Source: Willaertia magna
Lineage: Eukaryota; Heterolobosea; Eutetramitea; Acrasida; Naegleriidae
DNA: 34,790 bases
Direction: 5' to 3'
Assembly (NCBI GenBank): GCA_902984215.1
Contig: CADWAF010000243.1
Coordinates: 1 to 34,790, forward strand
The notes under the pieces were generated by a model that did no database searches, was not told the origin of the DNA, and saw only the letters and a program-made list of their open reading frames with translations. Positions 27,804-34,790 of this stretch are shown here, piece after piece; positions within the stretch are counted from its first letter, which is position 1; each line of letters starts with the position of its first letter. The position numbers and the translations under genes were made by a program.

Positions 27804-30800
27804 TTATTTTCTCGGCTCCACTTGAAGGGAAAGTTCAAACAAATTTTTTTCGTCTGTAAGCATATTTTCAAATATTTCCTCTTTTAAAACGTATTGCAGG
27901 TATGGCAGAGGCTGAAAGTTGTATTTAGCCTTAGTTTGTAATGTTTTAATTAAATTAACAATATTGTAGTAGAGTCTTCTCTTGTGAAAATTAATTAATT
28001 TCTTGTTTGGATTGGTTTCATGATTTAAATAACTTGGATTACCCTCTTCAGTAAACACTAAATCAGTAAAGTAAATGGATATTGCAGGAACTGCTGGTTT
28101 ATCATCATTCATAATAACTTCTCTTTCAAGTAATTCTCTTAATACCTTAGAATTATTATTTACAAGATTAGAACATTCTTCAATTAACTCAAGATCTTGT
28201 CTAGTTAATATTTCTTTTGTTCTCTTCAATCTATGAATCTCAGCAGAATTAAAAGCACTAGTAATTTCTAATATGGACATATAATTTCTCATTTCCTTAA
28301 GTTCTCTCAGTATGTCAACAAACTTTTTCATAATTTTCCTTCTTGTTTCAATATTGCTTTCATTTAATATTTTATTTCTGACCCAAAAGCTGACATTATT
28401 TGTTCTTTCTGCTATTGAACATAGGGTAGGTGCTAATTCTTGTTTGTATTCATCAGCCCAAGCTCCACCAAAGAACTCTTTAGGTTCAATTTTTCTAAAT
28501 AATTTAGATTCTATTAAAGTCATCTGTCTAGCAATTTCAATTGTTGGCCAATCGAGTAATTCAAATTTAATTTCAAATGGTGATTGCATGGCATTGACAT
28601 ATCTTTGAGATTTCCAAAGCTTAATATCTATCTTTGGATTTTCAATTTTATCCCTTGGAATATTCTTTGGGATGCTAGGATTAGGTGGTTTTTTAGTGGA
28701 ATCGAAATCTGTTTCCATCTTGACATTCATAAAATGTTTTACAACGTACTTTTTAATCTTTTTTTGGGTGGAGCTTGAAACATGCTTGAGGAAGCATACT
28801 AACCTAGCACAAGCCATGTTATCAAAATCATGAAATCCAAACCTAACCCACTTACTAACAAATTGCTCTATCCTTAGTTTTATAACAGCGTTTTGGGTAT
28901 TCATAAATATTTCCCATAATTGCTCTATTAGATTGACTGGAGATGTAAATGAGGCACAAGTTAATATGAAAATATCTCCAAACTTTGTTCCCTCAAAATC
29001 ATTAGGGTGCACATCTATTTCAAGTAGACGTTCAACCAGTTTTTTAAAAGTAGCACCTTTAACGTTTTGGTCATCAAAATTAATTATTACATCCCCTCTT
29101 TCATCACTTTGATTGTCATTATTGTTGGTAATAGATTTACTTAGAAAAGGAGAAAGTAACAACTTCTCGCAAGTTGAAATAATTTCATGAGCTCTTGATT
29201 CCTCTTCACTTGTAAATCCTGAATGTAACATTACCGCACCAAGTAACCATCTCCACTTTTGTTCAGATCTTCTCTTTTGAGCTAAAGGTATTCTCTCTTT
29301 TTTGGGAATGTTTTCGTCATAAAGTTCAGATAAAACTATTTCATTTATAAAATTTGTTAAAAGTGGAACTAAAGTGTCTTTGAATAATAAATAGCATATT
29401 TCTGTTTCCTTTTTTAAAGTGGTTTGTAATATTGAATTCATAATTAGCCTACAAACATGTCTTAGAAATAAACCCACGGCAGGTTTTTGTTGTTTTGAAT
29501 CTTTAGCTTCAAAGAGAGAAATTAATTGTTTCTGTCTCATTAAGCTGTGATTATCCAAAATATGTACATTTTCTAACATTGATATACTTTCATTCTGTTT
29601 CTCCAATTTTTTCAACAATTCACTTTCAATAAGTGCTTGTTTGGAGGTTAAAATATTAATTAAATAACACATGACAAGAGTGACTTCAGTTCTAAGTATT
29701 CTGTCATCTTTATCATAGCCTGTGACTTTGTTGGAATCATAATCTAAATTGTTTACAGCGACTATTAAAAAGTCAAAAAATGTGAGAATATTAATGATCT
29801 TGTAAAATGGTTGGCTAGTAAACCATTGTATAAGTTTTGATTTGGATAAACCTCGTATAACCCATAGAATACAAACAGATATTACTATAAATAATTCATC
29901 ATTTTGAAATATAAATAAATACTCATCATCTTTTTCAAAGAAAGGATCTATAAAATCTAAGTATAATTCACATACTTCTGCTTTTTTTTCATCCATTAAA
30001 TATCTCATATCATAATCTAATTTACAAAAATGGTTTAGTAGTATTTTGCACATTCGTTTGATTGTTCTTTCCTTTTTTGTTTCTACTGCCTCATAAAATG
30101 TTGTTGTAAAATGTTTAATTAAAAAATTAGAACCCTCTAATTGCAAATTATTTAGTGGCACGTGATAGTTATAGTCAGTTAAGATCGCCAAAAATTCACA
30201 TTTAAATCTCAAATTTCTAGAACTTGGAAGAGAATCAAAGTATGTTTTAACTGTGAATATTAAATTCTTTCTACTTATAATTGGTATTAAGTCACGTATA
30301 AATAAAGACAAATTACGATTTCCATTAATAGCAATATTTGCCTTTCCTCCGTCACTTCTTACTAATTCTTGGGTGGTGGAATTATATTGCAAAACTAATT
30401 CTTTTAGTAGCTCCATAAAGCTTTCCTCAGAGGCATCTCTAAAATAGTTTTTACTGTAAGATTCCTCATCATTCATTACAGCACCACAAAGTACAATACT
30501 TTTAATAATTACGTCAAATATGAACCACGAAAATCTAATATGATCATATGACGTCAATTCGTTCTTCCTATGTTCATATTCCTTTTTATCTTTGTCATTA
30601 GAGGAAAAAGAGGATCTTCTCCCTCCCATCCCTCTTCTTTGCTTTATCTCTTCTATATATTTTCCATCAAAATAAGGTTCTGTTTCCTGTTTAACAGGAC
30701 TTTTAAGTAAATCAATATAGCATCTGGTGAGAGCAATGAACACCGGTATACAAGAAGGCACATTGTCAAAGTTGTATTTCACATAACTGGATAAAAACTT

Positions 30801-33800
30801 ATTAGCTCTTGTATGATGCTTAGTAAAGTGATAACATCCTTTTAAAGAGATAAGAATCGAAATTAGAGTGGCTCTTTCAACATCTGTCCTTAATTCTACG
30901 TCTCTCGTGATTGAAGAGACTTTACACAATAATTCAAATAAAAGGTTCATCATTACAGGTAAATGAGGTAGAAATTGATCAAAATGTATTTGGTTGAATC
31001 TAGGGAGAACAGATTGTAATAAAAATCTAAGAATATTATCCTTTACAGAATTTGGCGCCACATATAAATCTGTTATAGTAGCAATAAATAAATTAATAAC
31101 TTCATCTCTATGATGGATGGTTGTGATAATAGTGGCTTTTAGTTCAAATTTACCATGTTTGATTGTCTCATATTTTTCTGCATTTGTTAGATATTTACTT
31201 CCAAAGGTATCTTCTCTGAATATTGGCAGTTCTGTTTGTAAATCTAAATCCAAGGTATAACTTGCTACAGAAGAAAATTGTGTATTCTCAAATTCTATTT
31301 TCTTTGTTAAGGGAAGAAATGAATATCCAATTATAGCTCTTTCAGATGTTCCAAAATCTTCTATTCTCATGTCTTGAGCTTGGTTTGCATATTGCAATTT
31401 ACTACTTTTCTTGTTGTCAATATCCACATGATAAAATATAAATAATAAATGTTGTTTAGGTTTTGGAATTAAGGGCAACTCTATTCTAAATTCATCAATG
31501 AATCTTGCCTCTTTGTTATCATATGAAACTGAAGAAATGATAGAACAACTACGATCTTTTTTAAAAATTGAAATAATTCGCTTCTCAGCATTTAATAAAT
31601 AATCATTTACTCGTGGAAGAGTATCATCCTTTTCTCTTAGTAAAACTTCAATTAAAATATTTTTAGCACCCTTTACCTTTTCCAATTGAGCAAAAATAGG
31701 GTAAATAAATAAAGTATTTTGAAGAACTAAGTTTGGGTAGTTAGAAGGAGTGCAAGGCATTTCTTGAACCTGAAATTGTTCATTAATTAGTTCCTTATTA
31801 AAATCATTTTCTGCAACTGAGCTAAGCTTTCTATCTGAGTCTACACTTCTTGTATCAGAAGAATCACTTCCTCTTCCCTGTTGATTTTCGTATAGGTGAG
31901 ATGAACGAAGGGGAGAAGATTGCATTTCATATGGACTCGTGCCATGGGAAAAAGTTGAAGAACCTAAGCTGCTATTATTACGAGGGCTAAGTGATCTTTT
32001 TTGTAATTCTTTATGTTCCCCTTGAAGTGACAAAGTGTTACCAAATAAAGATTCATTTTCTCTTGAAGAAGTTGAGGAAAGACTTCCAAATTTTGTTTGT
32101 TTGTTTTGAAGCTTCATTTGTAATTCTAAATTACTTGTAGTAGACGAATTGCTTATCAACTCTGCATGAAATAATAAAGAGGCGCCTACTACTTGATTCT
32201 TCAATTTCTTTTCTTTTTGAATACTTTTTAATATACTGATTATATCTATTGGATTGCTTAAATCTAATTCATATAATGGTTTTATGTCATAACGATAAGA
32301 AAGAAGAGTATAGGTATCAATAGTTTTGCCTTTATAATCAATAGTTTCTTTTGTAAACAAAGGAGTGAAACCAAAAAGAAAAGGTTGTCTGAATCTAAAT
32401 AATTTCTTCTTTTTTTCATTGTATTGATTTTCCCATTTCTTCATATCCTTCATTTCCTTTAAGTAAGGTTTTAAGGAATCCTTTACAGAACTAGAAGGCA
32501 TTCTATATACAAACACAACCAGATAAATTTGATCATTTGGATAGCTGACTGAAAATAGTTTTTTAGGCATCTGAGTTGTAAATGAATTATTTTGAAAAAA
32601 CATTCCACTACTGTGATTGATTGGTTCTTCAGAAGAAAATTTTAAATAGTCTCGCATATAATTTGGTAATTGTTGTAATTGTTCATTTGTCAATGTATGA
32701 AAATGGTAATCCTCACTAATCTTTTTTTCATGCAAAACGTCATATAATGCTATAGTACAATATAATAGTTCTTTTTCTCTCATTAATTGATTTTCAAATC
32801 TAAAACTTGTGCATTGCAAGAAAAATTTTGTTTTTCTTTTTACTGGATATGACAATCCTCTAATCTTTTGACAAAATGCAGTGTCAAGAGGTTTATATTG
32901 AAAATTAGGCTTTAGGCATCCCATCAAACGATTTGTAGAATGTAATTTTAAATCTTTGTAATTATGATCAATTTTTAGTGTCATGGGTGGGGTAATAGTT
33001 GGATCTATTAATTCTATTAAATCAATTTTCTTTTTTGAAATTAATCCTTTTGAAAATTCAACCAAACTTGATTTTCTTTCAGAAAATGCAATTTCCTCAT
33101 ATTCCAGTTTTTTAGGGGTAATGGGAGAATTAAATACACTATCATCTCTACCGGATAGTTCTGTAGTCTTAATAGGGGCAACCTTACTAATACTATTACG
33201 TTTAAAAGTTAGTAGTTTAGATCTAGGAGATGTTTTGGTGTTTCTAGGTGATGTTATTTGAGGAGTGTTGTTTGCATTTTGTTCTTCATTCAAAGTATCA
33301 ATTTCCCCCATTTCGGAAAGACTTAAAAAGAATTTATGATCTTCATTATTTGTTTGTTCTTTAGTCTTTGGTGTAGTTATTTCCTCTTCATCACTTTCAT
33401 CAACACCCTCGGGAGGGATAAAAGAAGAAATTGAAAGTTTTAAAGGTGTTATAGGTGTTACTTTTTGTAATGGGTTTTGTGTTTCGGAAACCACTTTCCT
33501 AGGTTTGTTTTCCTCATATGTGGGATGATAGGAAACCTTTTTGTAATGGAAATGGTTTCTCTTTAAAACTTTGAATGGTTCATTAAATACCTGGTGACAT
33601 TGTTTTAATTGGGGATGTTTGCATTCATTGGAGCGAATATATTCTTCTTCTTCAATTAGAGTGCATTTATCTGTTTGATTCCAAGGCTTTGGTCTCAACT
33701 CTATTCTAAAGGCATCCAAATTTTGGTAAGATTCTTCGATGATAACCGTACAGTCATTTTTTGGGTGAGAGGGGGCTGTTGTTGATGAAGAAACATGTAA

Positions 33801-33908
33801 ATTATTGTTTTTATTGTTGCTTAAATCGTGGTTGTTATCCTCTTCTTCTTTTGACGTTATTACTTGACGTTTACTTCTACTTTGTTGCTCTATCAGTTGT
33901 TGTAGCAT
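27804..33908 (-). CDS. DOCK-like protein with a C-terminal REM-RasGEF module
   Basis: Intronless frame of 2034 residues. Residues 1-335 are disordered, Ser/Thr/Lys-rich. About 340-640 resembles the N-terminal region of DOCK-C/D proteins (ELLYCTIALYDVLHEKKISE, KLFSVSYPNDQIYLVVFVYR, PFLFGFTPLF). A Ser-rich linker follows. About 725-925 is a DHR-1/C2-type domain (NTLFIYPIFAQLEKVKGAKN, DEFRIELPLIPKPKQHLLFI), which in DOCKs binds phosphoinositides. About 930-1500 matches DOCK helical repeats (SWFIFDVIIKSIVLCGAVM, LRFKCEFLAILTDYNYHVPL). The DHR-2 exchange domain is missing. Instead, about 1610-1710 is a RasGEF N-terminal (REM) module (FGDIFILTCASFTSPVNLIE) and 1780-2020 a CDC25-type RasGEF domain (LLDWPTIEIARQMTLIESKL, RTNNVSFWVRNKIL, AVPAISIYFTDLVFTEEGNP). 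Likely a Ras/Rap exchange factor recruited to membranes. Confidence 0.88.
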   Translation of the reverse strand: MLQQLIEQQSRSKRQVITSKEEEDNNHDLSNNKNNNLHVSSSTTAPSHPKNDCTVIIEESYQNLDAFRIELRPKPWNQTDKCTLIEEEEYIRSNECKHPQLKQCHQVFNEPFKVLKRNHFHYKKVSYHPTYEENKPRKVVSETQNPLQKVTPITPLKLSISSFIPPEGVDESDEEEITTPKTKEQTNNEDHKFFLSLSEMGEIDTLNEEQNANNTPQITSPRNTKTSPRSKLLTFKRNSISKVAPIKTTELSGRDDSVFNSPITPKKLEYEEIAFSERKSSLVEFSKGLISKKKIDLIELIDPTITPPMTLKIDHNYKDLKLHSTNRLMGCLKPNFQYKPLDTAFCQKIRGLSYPVKRKTKFFLQCTSFRFENQLMREKELLYCTIALYDVLHEKKISEDYHFHTLTNEQLQQLPNYMRDYLKFSSEEPINHSSGMFFQNNSFTTQMPKKLFSVSYPNDQIYLVVFVYRMPSSSVKDSLKPYLKEMKDMKKWENQYNEKKKKLFRFRQPFLFGFTPLFTKETIDYKGKTIDTYTLLSYRYDIKPLYELDLSNPIDIISILKSIQKEKKLKNQVVGASLLFHAELISNSSTTSNLELQMKLQNKQTKFGSLSSTSSRENESLFGNTLSLQGEHKELQKRSLSPRNNSSLGSSTFSHGTSPYEMQSSPLRSSHLYENQQGRGSDSSDTRSVDSDRKLSSVAENDFNKELINEQFQVQEMPCTPSNYPNLVLQNTLFIYPIFAQLEKVKGAKNILIEVLLREKDDTLPRVNDYLLNAEKRIISIFKKDRSCSIISSVSYDNKEARFIDEFRIELPLIPKPKQHLLFIFYHVDIDNKKSSKLQYANQAQDMRIEDFGTSERAIIGYSFLPLTKKIEFENTQFSSVASYTLDLDLQTELPIFREDTFGSKYLTNAEKYETIKHGKFELKATIITTIHHRDEVINLFIATITDLYVAPNSVKDNILRFLLQSVLPRFNQIHFDQFLPHLPVMMNLLFELLCKVSSITRDVELRTDVERATLISILISLKGCYHFTKHHTRANKFLSSYVKYNFDNVPSCIPVFIALTRCYIDLLKSPVKQETEPYFDGKYIEEIKQRRGMGGRRSSFSSNDKDKKEYEHRKNELTSYDHIRFSWFIFDVIIKSIVLCGAVMNDEESYSKNYFRDASEESFMELLKELVLQYNSTTQELVRSDGGKANIAINGNRNLSLFIRDLIPIISRKNLIFTVKTYFDSLPSSRNLRFKCEFLAILTDYNYHVPLNNLQLEGSNFLIKHFTTTFYEAVETKKERTIKRMCKILLNHFCKLDYDMRYLMDEKKAEVCELYLDFIDPFFEKDDEYLFIFQNDELFIVISVCILWVIRGLSKSKLIQWFTSQPFYKIINILTFFDFLIVAVNNLDYDSNKVTGYDKDDRILRTEVTLVMCYLINILTSKQALIESELLKKLEKQNESISMLENVHILDNHSLMRQKQLISLFEAKDSKQQKPAVGLFLRHVCRLIMNSILQTTLKKETEICYLLFKDTLVPLLTNFINEIVLSELYDENIPKKERIPLAQKRRSEQKWRWLLGAVMLHSGFTSEEESRAHEIISTCEKLLLSPFLSKSITNNNDNQSDERGDVIINFDDQNVKGATFKKLVERLLEIDVHPNDFEGTKFGDIFILTCASFTSPVNLIEQLWEIFMNTQNAVIKLRIEQFVSKWVRFGFHDFDNMACARLVCFLKHVSSSTQKKIKKYVVKHFMNVKMETDFDSTKKPPNPSIPKNIPRDKIENPKIDIKLWKSQRYVNAMQSPFEIKFELLDWPTIEIARQMTLIESKLFRKIEPKEFFGGAWADEYKQELAPTLCSIAERTNNVSFWVRNKILNESNIETRRKIMKKFVDILRELKEMRNYMSILEITSAFNSAEIHRLKRTKEILTRQDLELIEECSNLVNNNSKVLRELLEREVIMNDDKPAVPAISIYFTDLVFTEEGNPSYLNHETNPNKKLINFHKRRLYYNIVNLIKTLQTKAKYNFQPLPYLQYVLKEEIFENMLTDEKNLFELSLQVEPRK

Positions 33909-34278
33909 AGTTACTTTTTTTCAAGTGCTTAATTTTGGTTGTGGAAGAACATCTTTGTTCTTAGCGTGCTACTGTTCAAATTTAATTTTTCTTGACAGTA
34001 TCAACTTCTGTACCTTAAAAGACAGTTTAACTTTATAGTCTTTGCAGCAATGTAAAAAGATTTAATTACAATGCCAAAAAATCCTTCGCTGAATTAGTAA
34101 GGTAGATGTGGTAGGGATCCCAAAGAAATCCCAAAATTTTCTAAATTCAATGAACCTGTTCAACGTTTTAATAAGCTATTGCACAAAAAAAGTACATAAA
34201 AATTTCCATACTTGCAACTTGTGCTTTCTGACTTATGTGTAGCCCATTGTTTTTTCTCGGTACTTTCAGTTGTAGGAA
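33909..34278. other. 370-bp divergent intergenic region
   Basis: Upstream sequence shared by the DOCK-RasGEF gene (-) and the RWP-RK gene (+). I see no tRNA, repeat or convincing reading frame; the minus-strand frame crossing 34160-34399 is a shadow of the RWP-RK N-terminus. Confidence 0.6.
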
Positions 34279-34790
34279 ATGCCATCACCACCCAACAACT
34301 CTGCCACAAAAACGTCAGTGGAAGAAACGCAACACAACACAAACAACAATAACCCCACCAATAATAACACCAATTATATAATGTACTCCACTTCTCCACA
34401 AAACTTAATAACTAATAATTCAAACGAAAACCAAAATTACAAAATAAACAATGATAACATACATGAGTCAAACCAAATGACAGACACACCCACAACGAAC
34501 CAACATGTTCACTCATTCCACCTTGTAACAGATCCTCATATCAAAAAGAAGAAAACAGTACAATTATCAAAGGAAATAATTCGGGAACATTTCAAGTACA
34601 GCCAGATAGAGGTAAGTAATTTAATTTTCCATGTTATTTTGTTAACTTTAAATTGATATAGGCTGCCAAACGTTTAGGATGTTCCTTGTCTACTCTTAAA
34701 AGAAAGTTTGCGAAATTATTTCCAAACCTCAATGGATGGCCAAGGAAAATGCTGAATTCAACAAACAGAGGTAAAATGTCTATATCGTTC
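34279..34790 (+). CDS. RWP-RK domain protein (5' part, cut by window end)
   Basis: Exon 1 34279-34611, a 50-nt GTAAGT...ATAG intron, then exon 2 from 34662 open to the window end: 154 codons so far. The N-terminus is Asn/Thr/Ser-rich and disordered (residues 1-90). The domain starts KKKTVQLSKEIIREHFKYSQ, joins over the intron to IEAAKRLGCSLSTLKRKFAK, and continues LFPNLNGWPRKML. This is the RWP-RK fold: an amphipathic helix, AAKxLGxSxxTLKRxF, and a WPRK element, here GWPRK instead of RWPxRK. RWP-RK proteins are DNA-binding regulators known from plants, algae and several protist groups. The final bases AGAGGTAAAATG could also be an exon end with a donor site. Confidence 0.85.

Noticed and set aside
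33909..34278. Search for tRNA or other RNA genes in the larger gaps
   Set aside because: No T-loop (GGTTCRA), box A/B pattern or stable stem arrangement was seen by eye here or in the other gaps.
34160..34399. Trp/Cys-rich minus-strand frame
   Set aside because: Antisense shadow of the Asn/Thr-rich start of the RWP-RK protein.

Overview
The window looks like nuclear DNA of a small-genome protist, most likely a heterolobosean amoeboflagellate of the Naegleria type (inference). The base composition is AT-rich and the standard genetic code fits throughout. Introns are very short (about 34 to 72 nt, mostly 36 to 50) with strong GTAAGT donors. Genes are packed almost stop to stop. The content is broadly eukaryotic: intraflagellar transport, ERK7/MAPK15, ESCRT-III, COMMD, katanin, DOCK, an RWP-RK factor, and Asn-rich low-complexity stretches. 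I count 26 genes in 34.8 kb, about half with spliced introns that I resolved by reading frame and by family similarity. I saw no tRNA, rRNA, transposon or CRISPR array.

Layout. 1-2.7 kb: end of a membrane protein (+), an ALDH8A1-like dehydrogenase and an alkaline-ceramidase-like membrane hydrolase (both -). 2.9-9.5 kb: GPR89/Golgi pH regulator (+), then IFT144/WDR19 and a Myb/SANT-like protein (both -). 9.9-12.7 kb: a BtaB-like methyltransferase (+), a soluble remnant of a P-type ATPase, and the scavenger decapping enzyme DcpS (both -). 12.9-18 kb: a PUB-TPR protein (+), COMMD7 and CHMP4/Snf7 (-), IQCC-like and an Asn-rich protein (+), DNAJC17-like (-). 18.3-21.3 kb: a secreted GH13 glycosidase (+) and four small proteins. 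21.4-27.8 kb: a katanin-like AAA ATPase with an extra jelly-roll-like domain and UAP1 (-), MAPK15 (+), an armadillo-repeat protein with six exons (-). 27.8-33.9 kb: a 2034-residue protein that joins DOCK-family N-terminal/DHR-1 and helical regions to a REM-CDC25 RasGEF module in place of DHR-2. 34.3 kb to the end: the start of an RWP-RK regulator (+).

Most genes are housekeeping and do not form one pathway. A loose cilium/microtubule theme (WDR19, MAPK15, katanin-like) fits an organism that can build flagella. The most unusual items are the DOCK-RasGEF chimera, the ATPase A-domain protein with its M1-M2 hairpin missing and its TGES loop changed, the katanin with an extra sandwich domain, a start codon isolated in its own coding exon (WDR19), two stop-free introns of length 3n hidden inside open frames, a probable antisense overlap of two coding 3' ends, and tandem genes separated by only 12-60 bp.
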